Part shown: positions 1-7,642 of the stretch, in pieces | Layout: every line of letters starts with the position of its first letter | How positions within the stretch are numbered: the stretch's first letter is position 1 | Assembly: GCA_946542925.1 (NCBI GenBank) | Contig: CAMNLA010000006.1 | Location: 148,347-212,346, forward strand | DNA from: UBA4363 sp002393965 | GTDB lineage: Bacteria; Bacteroidota; Bacteroidia; Bacteroidales; Paludibacteraceae | Length of the DNA stretch: 64,000 bases | Reading direction: 5' to 3' | Translations under genes and position numbers: made by a program | Notes under the pieces: generated by a model | What the model saw: the letters and a program-made list of their open reading frames with translations, nothing else | What the model was told of the DNA's origin: nothing | The model's database searches: none

Positions 1-1
1 T

Positions 2-73
2 GTGTGCAGCATGGCTTATGCGATCTTAGAGGATAAGAAAGTGCATATTTCTCACAAAGGTAAGAATGTTTAG
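2..73 (+). CDS. C-terminal end of an unidentified gene (partial)
   Basis: An open frame enters from the left edge and stops at TAG 71-73, giving 23 visible residues that end in HISHKGKNV. It is followed at once by the -7 promoter element of the next gene, as expected for the end of an upstream transcription unit. Too little is present to name the protein; only its orientation and end point are supported. Confidence 0.4.
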   Translation: MCSMAYAILEDKKVHISHKGKNV

Positions 74-83
74 TAGGAATCAC

Positions 84-91
84 TACCTTTG
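84..91 (+). promoter_or_regulatory. Bacteroidota -7 promoter element (TACCTTTG)
   Basis: The octamer TACCTTTG fits the Bacteroidota -7 consensus TAnnTTTG. No clear TTTG -33 box lies 19-21 bases upstream. It lies between the stop at 73 and the DUF4271 gene, and it shows that the GTG at 91 cannot be the translation start. Confidence 0.55.
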
Positions 92-147
92 TGCCTTGTA
101 ATGATGGGAGGTTCAACGTAAAGGAGTCTGCTTGGGGACATGCGCTT

Positions 148-1047
148 ATGATTCTTTTGGTGCAGGAAATAATAAACAAATTAGATTCGTTAGGTGACAC
201 GATTCACCTAACGAAAGATTTAATGCCATATATAAAGACAGATACGATCTCCAGGGAGATGATTCATCACCTTGATTCTGTCTCCTTATTCGATTTCTCT
301 TTGCCTTCTTCTCCTCTTATTTCCACAGGATTCCTTGGGAAGGAAATGCCACTCTCCGCGTCGAACAATTCCGTCATAGCAGTCCTCCTTCTTTTTGGTT
401 TTTTCCTGTTTTTTTATTTGATCATTTCACGTGCCCGTTACATTGCGGAAGAAATAAAGCGGTTTTTTATAGATAGGGATAGAGGCTCCTTGTTTGATCA
501 AAATGCAGGATCCGTTACGTATGTCAATTTTTGTTTCGTTACGCTTTTTGTTATCTCAGTTGGCGTGATACTTTTCAGAATTGTATATTTCGAAGCCGGA
601 TCCCAATCAATGGGACTGATAGACTCCCTTCCTGAACACATTGTACAAATTATCGGCTGGCATCATATTTTGCCACTTGTTTTTTTGTCTCTTACGGCTT
701 GTTACCTGATCCTTCGCTCTTTAATTCTTCGCTTTCTTAAATTTGTTTTCCTTGCGGAGGAACCACAAGCCAACCGTCTTCTTCATAACTATTTTCAGGT
801 CCTCTATTTATTAGGGGTATTCTTCTATCCGGTCGCTGTATTGATTGTCTTTGCCCCGGCTCGTTTCTTCTATCCTCTGGAATACCTGATTTTAATCTCG
901 ATCGTCTTTGCCTTTTTGCTCATTATATACAAGATTTGCCAAATTTTTCTCAGTAGAAGTCACGCTTTTCTTTACATATTGTTGTATCTTTGCACGCTTG
1001 AATTTATGCCCGTATTGTTTCTCCTTAAGGCAGTGGGGTTTTTATAG
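148..1047 (+). CDS. DUF4271 family multi-pass membrane protein
   Basis: The product of about 299 residues is strongly hydrophobic, with some six to eight predicted membrane segments: the first near residues 70-95, several in the middle, and two or three close together at the C-terminus. Size, profile and position just before hemD match the uncharacterised DUF4271 family of Bacteroidota. The frame is open from a GTG at 91, but that codon overlaps the -7 element at 84-91, so ATG 148 is preferred. hemD follows 27 bases later, suggesting cotranscription. No function is known for the family; the family call rests on topology and synteny, not on a motif. Confidence 0.65.
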   Translation: MILLVQEIINKLDSLGDTIHLTKDLMPYIKTDTISREMIHHLDSVSLFDFSLPSSPLISTGFLGKEMPLSASNNSVIAVLLLFGFFLFFYLIISRARYIAEEIKRFFIDRDRGSLFDQNAGSVTYVNFCFVTLFVISVGVILFRIVYFEAGSQSMGLIDSLPEHIVQIIGWHHILPLVFLSLTACYLILRSLILRFLKFVFLAEEPQANRLLHNYFQVLYLLGVFFYPVAVLIVFAPARFFYPLEYLILISIVFAFLLIIYKICQIFLSRSHAFLYILLYLCTLEFMPVLFLLKAVGFL

Positions 1048-1074
1048 AATCAATTATAATTAAAGAGAAGACCA

Positions 1075-1845
1075 GTGAAAATCAAGAAAATTTTGGTTTC
1101 ACAGCCGAAGCCGGCATCAGAAAAATCTCCTTATTACGATATTGAAAAGAAATATGGAGTCAATATTGAATTTCGTCCGTTCATTAAAGTTGACCCTGTT
1201 TCATCGAAGGAGTTCCGTGCGCAGAAGGTAAACATTCTAGACCATACTGCGATTATCTTCACTGCCAAGACGGGGATAGATCATTTTTTTCGCCTTTGCA
1301 AAGAACTTCGAATAGAAATCCCAGATTCGTTAAAATATTTTTGTATATCCGAAAAGGTTTCTCTCTACCTTCAGCACTATGTACAATATAGAAAACGAAA
1401 AGTCTTTTTTGGCACGACAGGGAAGTTCCCTTCTTTATTAGAGCATATAGACAAGCATAAAGAAGAAAAATTCTTATTGGTTTGTACTGATGTACATAAC
1501 GAGGAGAATACCCGCTTGCTTGACGAGCATGGGGTAAACTTCAAGATGGGAGTGATGTATAGAACGGTAAGCAATGATTTCAGGCCAGACGAAAAATTTG
1601 ATTATGACATGCTGGTGTTTTTTTCGCCAAATGGAATCGCTTCTTTACAGAAAAATTTCCCAAATTTTGAGCAAGGAGACATTTCTATTGCTTGTTTTGG
1701 TGCTAATACTGCCAAGGCCGTCTCCGAAGCGGGGCTTCGCCTTGACTGCGAAGCTCCGACACAACAATATTCTTCTATGTCTGCTGCCATAGAAGGATAT
1801 CTAAAAGAGGTGCTGAAAAAGGAGAAAGTGGCAAAGAAAAAGTAA
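1075..1845 (+). CDS. hemD: Uroporphyrinogen-III synthase
   Basis: This 256-residue cytosolic protein is assigned as HemD, which cyclises hydroxymethylbilane into uroporphyrinogen III in tetrapyrrole synthesis. It begins at GTG with KIKKILVSQPKP, the typical N-terminus of Bacteroidota members, and has the two-lobed, poorly conserved layout of the family, including VFFSPNGIASL near residue 180 and a C-terminal IACFGANTAKA segment. The Lys-rich tail is not conserved. It follows the DUF4271 gene and precedes rnpA, an order common in Bacteroidales. No other haem gene is in the window, so synthesis of haem itself cannot be judged here. Confidence 0.85.
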   Translation: MKIKKILVSQPKPASEKSPYYDIEKKYGVNIEFRPFIKVDPVSSKEFRAQKVNILDHTAIIFTAKTGIDHFFRLCKELRIEIPDSLKYFCISEKVSLYLQHYVQYRKRKVFFGTTGKFPSLLEHIDKHKEEKFLLVCTDVHNEENTRLLDEHGVNFKMGVMYRTVSNDFRPDEKFDYDMLVFFSPNGIASLQKNFPNFEQGDISIACFGANTAKAVSEAGLRLDCEAPTQQYSSMSAAIEGYLKEVLKKEKVAKKK

Positions 1846-1944
1846 GAGGTTCTTTGCAGCAGAGGCAAAAGTTTTACGAGCTTTTGTCTGTTTTTTAGTT
1901 TTTTCTTTTGATTCTCAAAGCGCCCCGATAGATAAAGGAGCAGA

Positions 1945-2430
1945 ATGACAAAAAGGGTCAATACATTTCCGAAGAAGGAACATCTGAGAGGAGATGTTCG
2001 TATTTCTTCTGTTATGCGAACGGGAAAGGCCTTTCTTGTATATCCGATAAAAGTTGTTTATTCTCCAGATGTCGAAGACGAACGACATGCTCATTGCCAA
2101 ATCACGAAGATTCCTCCGGTTCGATTAATGGTTGCGGCCCCCAAACGACGCTTGCGTCATGCCGTAGATCGTAATTTGGTCAAGAGACGTTTGCGAGAAG
2201 CGTATAGAACAGCCAAACAACCTCTTTTTGAGAAATTGCTGCAGAATAATATGCGCTTGCTTCTTATTTTTCGTTTTGTGGCAAATGAACCTCAGGATTT
2301 TGTTTCGATCTCTAAAAGCGTCTCAAAAGCGTTGGCTCGACTTATCCAAATCGTTGACACACAAGAATTTCGCGAAAATATGCGGGCATCTCAGATGCGC
2401 ATGTTAGGCAGCAAAGAGTCTCAGGGCTAA
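1945..2430 (+). CDS. rnpA: Ribonuclease P protein component
   Basis: RnpA is the basic protein subunit of RNase P, which matures tRNA 5' ends together with the RNA subunit. The protein has 161 residues, somewhat longer than the 115-130 of model proteins because of a Bacteroidota-type insert near residues 35-55. The RNA-binding signature is clear: RNLVKRRLREAYR around residues 76-88. An AAAGGAG stretch precedes the ATG. It is followed by yidD, with rpmH further downstream, the usual neighbours of rnpA. No RNase P RNA gene was recognised in the window. Confidence 0.92.
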   Translation: MTKRVNTFPKKEHLRGDVRISSVMRTGKAFLVYPIKVVYSPDVEDERHAHCQITKIPPVRLMVAAPKRRLRHAVDRNLVKRRLREAYRTAKQPLFEKLLQNNMRLLLIFRFVANEPQDFVSISKSVSKALARLIQIVDTQEFRENMRASQMRMLGSKESQG

Positions 2431-2468
2431 TGCTTGTTTTCCCATTTTCTTAAAGACTCCAAAAATCC

Positions 2469-2732
2469 ATGAATAGATTCAAATGTCTTCTTTCTCGTGT
2501 CTTTCTAAGTTTGAAATTCATGATTTCTTGGATCATTCTCCTTCCCATTTACTTTTACAGGCGATGCGTGTCCCCGCTTCTTCCTTCTTCGTGCCGCTTC
2601 ACTCCTACTTGCTCTGCCTATGCGGTAGAAGCCATTAAGAAACACGGACCATTCAAAGGCCTTGTCTTGACAATTTGGAGAATACTTCGTTGCAATCCGT
2701 GGGGAGGATCAGGGTACGACCCCGTACCCTGA
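2469..2732 (+). CDS. yidD: Membrane protein insertion efficiency factor YidD
   Basis: YidD is a small amphipathic membrane-associated protein that helps YidC-dependent insertion of inner-membrane proteins. The 87-residue product has a hydrophobic N-terminal helix and the hallmark CRFTPTCSAYAVEAIKKHG followed by RCNPWGGSGYDPVP, all conserved in the family. It starts 38 bases after rnpA and is probably cotranscribed with it. Its stop codon lies inside the right arm of a hairpin (2708-2733). yidC itself is not in the window. Confidence 0.95.
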   Translation: MNRFKCLLSRVFLSLKFMISWIILLPIYFYRRCVSPLLPSSCRFTPTCSAYAVEAIKKHGPFKGLVLTIWRILRCNPWGGSGYDPVP

Positions 2733-2733
2733 T
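2708..2733 (+). terminator. Hairpin overlapping the yidD stop codon
   Basis: A perfect 11-bp stem (ATCAGGGTACG paired with CGTACCCTGAT) with an ACCC loop covers the last codons and the stop of yidD. The following bases (TGCTTTG) are only weakly T-rich, so it may act as a terminator or as an RNA-stabilising 3' end. Confidence 0.45.
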
Positions 2734-3129
2734 TGCTTTGTGCATACAAACGCCTATCAGTCACAGGATAACTTTTTCACTACTCATTTTGACCAATAGG
2801 CCAGCTTTTGTGTTCGCCTATATACGCGCATTTCCACTGTAGAGACGTTTTATGAAACGTATCTACGACAATAACACAAACGCCCCATCGATTTATTCCA
2901 TCGGTTTTATCATCTGTTCGATGGTTATTCTTTTTTCTTGTTTGTTTTGCTGAAGACAAATATAATGAAAAATGAATATTTAAGCGTGAAAAATGAGAAT
3001 GGCGCTTCGCTTGCTTCGTGTACGTTTGGCAAGTCGGGGCTTTGATGAGTACGTAAGAAACCGAGAGCGGTAAGGTCATCAATAATATTGGGGTTTCCCG
3101 AGTACGGATGAAGAAAAATTACTTTTTAA
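2734..3129. other. Non-coding gap between yidD and rpmH
   Basis: About 400 bases without a credible gene. A 100-codon open frame on the minus strand (2780-3082) has no family resemblance or upstream signal and is treated as chance. I recognise no RNase P RNA, tmRNA or SRP RNA hallmark in it. Confidence 0.4.
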
Positions 3130-3160
3130 TTTGTTGGTTAAGAAATTATATCTAATTTTG
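3130..3160 (+). promoter_or_regulatory. Promoter of rpmH (TTTG-N19-TAATTTTG)
   Basis: TTTG at 3130-3133 and TAATTTTG at 3153-3160 are separated by exactly 19 bases, a full match to the Bacteroidota promoter consensus. Transcription would start near 3167, leaving a leader of about 140 bases before rpmH. Confidence 0.75.
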
Positions 3161-3234
3161 CAACCCCGTAAATCAAACATAGGAAGGCTTAGCAAAATTC
3201 GTTTTTCTAAGTAAAAGGAGGAATTCAGACGATC

Positions 3235-3276
3235 ATGATCGGATCGTTGTTGGTTTTAATGGTTTACGGAAGTTAA
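3235..3276 (+). CDS. Possible 13-codon leader peptide upstream of rpmH
   Basis: Within the rpmH leader, ATG 3235 begins a 13-residue frame (MIGSLLVLMVYGS) ending at TAA. A perfect AGGAGG lies 12 bases before the start, which is unusual because most genes here lack a strong Shine-Dalgarno sequence. It could be a leader peptide or chance; nothing else supports it. Confidence 0.2.
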   Translation: MIGSLLVLMVYGS

Positions 3277-3305
3277 CCCCAAAAAGAAAAGAAAAAACAT
3301 AACCG

Positions 3306-3461
3306 ATGAAACAGACATTCCAGCCACACAACAGAAAGAGAGTTAACAAACACGGATTCCGTGAAAGAATGAGTTCAAAAAACGGACGTCGCGTCTTGGC
3401 ATCTCGTCGAGCAAAAGGACGTTTTAAATTGACAGTTTCTGACGAGCAGCACGGTAAATAG
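3306..3461 (+). CDS. rpmH: 50S ribosomal protein L34
   Basis: L34 is a small basic protein of the large ribosomal subunit. The frame encodes 51 residues beginning MKQTFQPHNRKRVNKHGF, followed by MSSKNGRRVLASRRAKGR, the invariant L34 core. The C-terminal tail (LTVSDEQHGK) is slightly longer than in E. coli, as is usual in Bacteroidota. It has its own promoter (3130-3160) and a rho-independent terminator directly downstream (3524-3561), so it is probably monocistronic. Confidence 0.95.
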   Translation: MKQTFQPHNRKRVNKHGFRERMSSKNGRRVLASRRAKGRFKLTVSDEQHGK

Positions 3462-3523
3462 TGATGCTTTGAAGCCTTCCTTCTGTTTTGACAGAAAGAA
3501 GCTTATTGAGTTCGATAATAAGA

Positions 3524-3561
3524 CAAAAAGGGGTGACGCTATGTTAGTGTTACCCTTTTTT
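3524..3561 (+). terminator. Rho-independent terminator after rpmH
   Basis: GGGTGAC at 3531-3537 pairs with GTTACCC at 3549-3555 (one G-T pair). The stem is extended by an A-run on the left and a T-run on the right, and the T-tract continues into 3561. This is a classical terminator 60 bases beyond the rpmH stop. Confidence 0.8.
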
Positions 3562-3562
3562 A

Positions 3563-3570
3563 TATCTTTG
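3563..3570 (+). promoter_or_regulatory. -7 promoter element (TATCTTTG) for the PASTA-rluD unit
   Basis: TATCTTTG matches the -7 consensus TAnnTTTG and lies just after the rpmH terminator, 25 bases before the preferred start of the PASTA gene. No clear -33 box is visible. Confidence 0.55.
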
Positions 3571-3594
3571 GTAGGACAAAAAGGGATTCGAAAA

Positions 3595-4299
3595 ATGAAT
3601 AGCAAAACAAAACAATTTTTTCAGTTTGTTTTCAGCAGGGGATTTCTGAAGCAAATAGGGTTAATGTTGGTCGTTTTATTTATCCTGATTTTTTTGACCT
3701 TTATGTTTATCCGTTTCTATACCAATCATGGGGAGGCGGTTGAGGTTCCGGCGCTCAAGGGTTTAACTATGGAAGAAGCAGGACTTCTTCTTTCTCATCA
3801 CAATTTGCAATATGAAATCATTGATTCTGTATATGATGCAAAAGCTGTCCGAGGATCTATAATTGAGCAAGTTCCTGCTGCAGGAGAATTCGTCAAGTCG
3901 GGACGTTCTATCTATATTACTATCAACACTGTTAACAAACCTCTTATCGTTTTACCTGATGTCAAGGACCTTTCTATGCGAAATGCGAGAGCCTTGCTCG
4001 AGTCCCAGGGTTTAAAAGTAATAGGTATCGAGCAGCAACCAGGCGAACAAAATGATCTCGCCCTTTATGCCAAGACAGTCTCTGGGCATCAATTGGTAGC
4101 GGGAGAGCGTATTGCAATTGAGTCTTCTGTTATTCTTGTGGTTAGTCATAACAGTGACTTATCTCTGGTTCCAGACACTTTTTCGAACACGAGCGCAAAT
4201 GATATCATTAGTGAAGGCCTACAGGAAGAGAATGGCGAAATCCCATCTTCATCGTCCAAACGGACAAGAAAATCTGGCGATATAGAAGATTTTTTTTGA
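3595..4299 (+). CDS. PASTA-domain membrane protein
   Basis: The 234-residue protein has one membrane helix near residues 19-41 (LMLVVLFILIFLTFMFI) and a periplasmic part with two or three PASTA repeats: VEVPALKGLTMEEA from about residue 51 and LPDVKDLSMRNARA from about 120. A low-complexity Ser/Arg-rich tail follows. PASTA repeats bind peptidoglycan or penicillin-binding proteins, but this protein lacks the kinase or transpeptidase they usually accompany. The frame is open from 3469, but that would span the rpmH terminator and the -7 element at 3563, so ATG 3595 is chosen. It is followed directly by rluD, a common pairing in Bacteroidales. Confidence 0.8.
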   Translation: MNSKTKQFFQFVFSRGFLKQIGLMLVVLFILIFLTFMFIRFYTNHGEAVEVPALKGLTMEEAGLLLSHHNLQYEIIDSVYDAKAVRGSIIEQVPAAGEFVKSGRSIYITINTVNKPLIVLPDVKDLSMRNARALLESQGLKVIGIEQQPGEQNDLALYAKTVSGHQLVAGERIAIESSVILVVSHNSDLSLVPDTFSNTSANDIISEGLQEENGEIPSSSSKRTRKSGDIEDFF

Positions 4300-4322
4300 C
4301 CCTTTATTCAAATAAAACAAAA

Positions 4323-5411
4323 ATGACGGAGACGCCTGATGTTTCAAGGAATGATACTTTTTTTGAGGAAGAAGAGTCTGAAATCGAATCTTTTTCCGAA
4401 GAAAAATATGAACACTTCCATTTTTCGGTTGACAAAGGAGCTAAGTCGGTTCGTATAGACAAATATCTGGTCAACTGCATGGCGGAGATCTCGCGTAATC
4501 GTATCCAATCTGCTGCGGATGCAGGTTCTATTTTGGTTAATGGTTCTCCAGTCAAATCTAATTATAAGATTAAACCATTGGATGAAATATCTATCTGTCT
4601 GTCTTATCCGCCTAGTAATTATGAAATAGTACCGCAGGATATTCCTATCAAAATCGTCTATGAAGACGATCAACTTCTAGTAGTGGACAAGCAACCAGGG
4701 TTAGTGGTTCATCCTGGTTTCGGAAATTTCGAGGGGACTCTTCTGAATGCTATTGCCTATCATCTGAAAGACAATCCTAACTTCGATGTCAACGACCCGA
4801 ACCTTGGTCTCGTACACCGAATCGACAAAGATACATCTGGTCTGCTTCTGGTCGCTAAAACGGCGGAAGCAAAGAGTAAACTGGCGAAACAATTTTACGA
4901 AAAAACCACTCATCGCCGATATCAGACCCTCTTATGGGGCAATATTCCAGAGGAGACGGGAACAGTAACCGGAAATATTGCCAGAGATATTCGTGATAGA
5001 TTACGTATGGCTGTATATCCGGCTGGTGGAGAGATCGGAAAATCTGCGGTGACCCATTATCGTGTCCTTGAGCGATTTGGTTATGTAACACTCGTAGAAT
5101 GCCGCTTAGAGACCGGACGGACTCACCAGATCAGAGTTCATATGGCACACATTGGACATCCGGTATTCTGTGACGAAAGATATGGAGGAGATGAAATACT
5201 TTGGGGGGAGAGAACATCTAAATACAAGTCTTTCATTCATAATTGTTTTTCTCTTTGTCCTCGTCAGGCATTACATGCAAAGGAACTGGGTTTCGTACAT
5301 CCAACAACGGGGATATTTATGAAGTTCGATAGCTCTTTGCCAACTGACATGCAGGCTCTTATTGAGAAGTGGCGTATTTACTCAGAGGCTCGTCCTTCTT
5401 TCCATGGATAA
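4323..5411 (+). CDS. rluD: Large-subunit rRNA pseudouridine synthase, RluD family
   Basis: RluD converts specific uridines of 23S rRNA helix 69 to pseudouridine. From ATG 4323 the protein has 362 residues: an acidic N-terminal extension (about 1-40), an S4 RNA-binding domain (about 43-100) and the catalytic domain. HRIDKDTSGL at 165-174 carries the catalytic Asp168, and RTHQIRVHMAHIGHP follows. A TTG at 4296 would extend the frame into the PASTA gene and is not needed. The protein could be another RluA/C/D paralogue, but S4 plus length favours the RluD group. A copy of the dispersed repeat begins 2 bases after the stop. Confidence 0.9.
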   Translation: MTETPDVSRNDTFFEEEESEIESFSEEKYEHFHFSVDKGAKSVRIDKYLVNCMAEISRNRIQSAADAGSILVNGSPVKSNYKIKPLDEISICLSYPPSNYEIVPQDIPIKIVYEDDQLLVVDKQPGLVVHPGFGNFEGTLLNAIAYHLKDNPNFDVNDPNLGLVHRIDKDTSGLLLVAKTAEAKSKLAKQFYEKTTHRRYQTLLWGNIPEETGTVTGNIARDIRDRLRMAVYPAGGEIGKSAVTHYRVLERFGYVTLVECRLETGRTHQIRVHMAHIGHPVFCDERYGGDEILWGERTSKYKSFIHNCFSLCPRQALHAKELGFVHPTTGIFMKFDSSLPTDMQALIEKWRIYSEARPSFHG

Positions 5412-5412
5412 A

Positions 5413-5492
5413 GAACCTTTTTGTTAAGCCAGATGAGCAAAGTCAAACTTGTTTGAACTTTGCCATGGCGAAAAAAGGACTAATGAAATTGA
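5413..5492 (+). repeat. Dispersed ~79-bp repeat, copy 1
   Basis: This copy differs from copy 2 (7555-7634) at a single position over 80 bases. It contains an imperfect palindrome, CAAAGTCAAAC next to GTTTGAACTTTG, and then CCATGGCG. The ATG at 5465 starts a 25-codon frame that runs past the repeat. The sequence from here to the terminator at 5709 shows only a small hairpin (CGACAATT 5504-5511 with AATTGTCG 5524-5531) and no recognisable gene. Confidence 0.9.
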
Positions 5493-5708
5493 AGGGAAAA
5501 CATCGACAATTAAGTTCGAGGGAAATTGTCGAGTCGCTGTAATAGGGAAAGTCTAATGTTCCATGCGAAGTTTATGAATGAGGAAATTTCGAAGGGACAG
5601 GTATTCGGAGTATGGACATAGCAGAAAATGTTATGAGGTCGCTTTTGGCTGTGTTAGAATACAGACGAGAAAAGACAGACGTACTTCTTCTTCCGAAATT
5701 TAAAAAAA

Positions 5709-5740
5709 AGCGAAATATCTTTTGAGGAAGATATTTCGCT
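5709..5740 (-). terminator. Rho-independent terminator of the FKBP gene pair
   Basis: AGCGAAATATCTT (5709-5721) pairs perfectly with AAGATATTTCGCT (5728-5740) around a 6-base loop. Read on the minus strand, the stem is followed by a run of T, placing it 21 bases downstream of the FKBP stop at 5762. Confidence 0.85.
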
Positions 5741-5761
5741 TTAAATGAAGAAGTCGTTAAT

Positions 5762-6631
5762 TTATTTGCTTTTTATTTCAAGCAGTTCGATGTCGAAAAT
5801 AAGAGGAGAAAATGGTGGTATGACAAATTGACCATCAGGACTTTGTATTCCCTGTTCGCCGTATCCTAATTGATAGGGAACGTATAGTTTCCATTTAGAA
5901 CCTACTGGCATGATTGTTAGAGCCTCTTTCCATCCTTTAATTAAATTCCCTACTTGAAAAGTGGCAGGACCATTCCCGTGTTGAGTATTGCTGTCTATTA
6001 TAGTGCCATCTGGCAAGGTCAAGGTATAATTGCAAGATACAATATCCTTCTCCGTGGCGTGGGTTTTACCATTCCCGGCTTTGATTACCTCATATTGTAA
6101 GCCGCTGCTTGTCGTAATTATCCCTTTTTTCTTTCCATTTTGAGACATAAATGCCTCCGCGCTTTTCTTGTTTTGTCCGTATTGTTTGATGATTTGAGAG
6201 GACTGCGCTTTCTGGAATTGCTCTCGAAGGTAGCTATCTGCATCTTCAGCAGTGATCAATACGTCCTTCTGGTCAACCGCTTGTTTTAGTGCAGCAACGA
6301 CAAGTTCTTTGTCAATTGGCAATACACTGCTATCTTTTTCAGCTTGAGCGATGGAGGCAGCAACCTGTAATCCGATCATATAGAAGCGAAGCGAAGAGTC
6401 ATTCTTTTGATCTAATCCCGCCTGCAAGCCTGCCATAAACGCATTGTAATTTTCTCCTTTTGTCTCTTTCTCCAGCGCTTTAGAGACATTTTGCCCTTCC
6501 ATGACACCGTAGGCATAACTAATAGAGTCTTTCTGAGTTTTGAGTTCGTTAACCGGTTTGTTGCAGGAGCAGAAAACAAAGCCTCCGATAAAGAGACTTA
6601 AAAGGACTTTTGTCATTGTTTTATTCATCAC
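5762..6631 (-). CDS. FKBP-type peptidyl-prolyl isomerase, lipoprotein
   Basis: This 289-residue envelope protein should catalyse cis-trans isomerisation of X-Pro bonds in exported proteins. It begins with a lipoprotein signal ending in the lipobox FCSC (about residues 20-23), then an FkpA-type dimerisation region (about 30-165) and a C-terminal FKBP domain with TTSSGLQYEV, WKEALTIMPVGSKWKLYVP and the typical LIFDIELLEI ending. It lies 12 bases downstream of a second, shorter FKBP gene in the same direction; the two are diverged tandem paralogues in one operon ending at the 5709-5740 hairpin. Its exact clients are unknown. Confidence 0.9.
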   Translation of the reverse strand: MMNKTMTKVLLSLFIGGFVFCSCNKPVNELKTQKDSISYAYGVMEGQNVSKALEKETKGENYNAFMAGLQAGLDQKNDSSLRFYMIGLQVAASIAQAEKDSSVLPIDKELVVAALKQAVDQKDVLITAEDADSYLREQFQKAQSSQIIKQYGQNKKSAEAFMSQNGKKKGIITTSSGLQYEVIKAGNGKTHATEKDIVSCNYTLTLPDGTIIDSNTQHGNGPATFQVGNLIKGWKEALTIMPVGSKWKLYVPYQLGYGEQGIQSPDGQFVIPPFSPLIFDIELLEIKSK

Positions 6632-6643
6632 TTTTTTATTAAT

Positions 6644-7339
6644 TTATTTTACTTCCAATAATTCCACATCAAAGATGAGGGTTGAGTACGGAGGTATTAG
6701 ACCTGCCGGTTGGCTACCATATCCAAGTTCTGAAGGAATATACAAGCGGTATTTGGACCCGGCAGACATCAATTGCAACCCTTCTGTCCATCCCGGAATG
6801 ACACGATCGAGACGAAATTCAAGGGGTTCGTTTCGGGCATAGGAACTATCAAAGACTTTGTCGTCTATCAGACGCCCCTCATAGTTAACTTTCACGGTAG
6901 AAGTTTTGGTTGGTTTTACTCCCGAACCTTCTTTCAGTATTTCGTATTGTAATCCAGATGCTGTTGTCGTAATGCCAGGTCTTTTCTTGTTTTCTTCTAG
7001 GTACGCCTTGTTTTTCGCAATCTGTTCAGCTGTTTTCTTTTGTATTTGCATAGTCATGAATGTATTGACGATACTGTCTGCCATTTCTTTTGACATATGT
7101 TGTGTTTCGCGCTTTAATGTAGTGGATAGTCCTTGTGAGATAAGGTCTGCATTCTGTTGTTGACCTAATGTCTCGTCCAATTGACGGCGCAAATCATAAC
7201 CAACCATCACGCCTATAGCATAATTAACGGAATCGGACTGATTTGAAAGAGAGACCTCTTTTGGCGATTCTCTTTTTGCGGCAGAAATATCGACTGCTAA
7301 TGTCAGGAGAATCAAGGCGGCAATAAGAATTTTCTTCAT
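6644..7339 (-). CDS. FKBP-type peptidyl-prolyl isomerase, secreted
   Basis: A 231-residue FKBP protein with a Sec signal peptide (about residues 1-20, MKKILIAALILLTLAVDISA). It has an N-terminal helical dimerisation segment (about 30-120) and a C-terminal FKBP domain (TTTASGLQYEIL to LIFDVELLEVK). Unlike its downstream neighbour it has no lipobox Cys, so it is expected to be a soluble periplasmic chaperone-isomerase. The two paralogues share the same domain order, which points to local gene duplication. Its promoter should lie in the divergent gap shared with purH (7340-7642). Confidence 0.9.
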   Translation of the reverse strand: MKKILIAALILLTLAVDISAAKRESPKEVSLSNQSDSVNYAIGVMVGYDLRRQLDETLGQQQNADLISQGLSTTLKRETQHMSKEMADSIVNTFMTMQIQKKTAEQIAKNKAYLEENKKRPGITTTASGLQYEILKEGSGVKPTKTSTVKVNYEGRLIDDKVFDSSYARNEPLEFRLDRVIPGWTEGLQLMSAGSKYRLYIPSELGYGSQPAGLIPPYSTLIFDVELLEVK

Positions 7340-7507
7340 TTTATCAAATGATTTTCGGTTTTATAGTTCTTAAAAATACGGCACAATCAAACAGAGAAGT
7401 ATTGCGAAGATACGTATAAATCGTAGGATAGAGAATGACAAAACATTTTTTTTAAATCTAATAGCCTTTTTAGTGTTTTTTAGTGTTTTAAAACCGCTTG
7501 TTTTTAG

Positions 7508-7515
7508 TATTTTTG
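7508..7515 (+). promoter_or_regulatory. -7 element (TATTTTTG) upstream of purH
   Basis: TATTTTTG fits TAnnTTTG and lies 40 bases before the dispersed repeat that forms the purH leader. The -33 region is T-rich without a clean TTTG. Confidence 0.45.
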
Positions 7516-7554
7516 CAACCTACTATAATAATTTTCTGAAAGAAAGACGAAATA

Positions 7555-7634
7555 GAACCTTTTTGTTAAGCCAGATGAGCAAAGTCAAACTTGTTTGAAC
7601 ATTGCCATGGCGAAAAAAGGACTAATGAAATTGA
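7555..7634 (+). repeat. Dispersed ~79-bp repeat, copy 2, in the purH leader
   Basis: This copy lies between the -7 element (7508-7515) and the purH start (7643), so it should be transcribed as part of the purH 5' leader. Its internal ATGs (7595, 7607) are in frame with purH and would add a repeat-encoded N-terminal extension of 16 residues if used. Confidence 0.9.
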
Positions 7635-7642
7635 ACTATAAA

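Noticed and set aside
2780..3082. 100-codon open frame on the minus strand in the yidD-rpmH gap
   Set aside because: No family resemblance, no promoter or ribosome-binding site in the right place, and odd composition; treated as chance.
7595..7642. Upstream ATG as the real purH start
   Set aside because: The 16 extra codons are encoded by the dispersed repeat and absent from the usual PurH length; kept only as a possibility in the findings.
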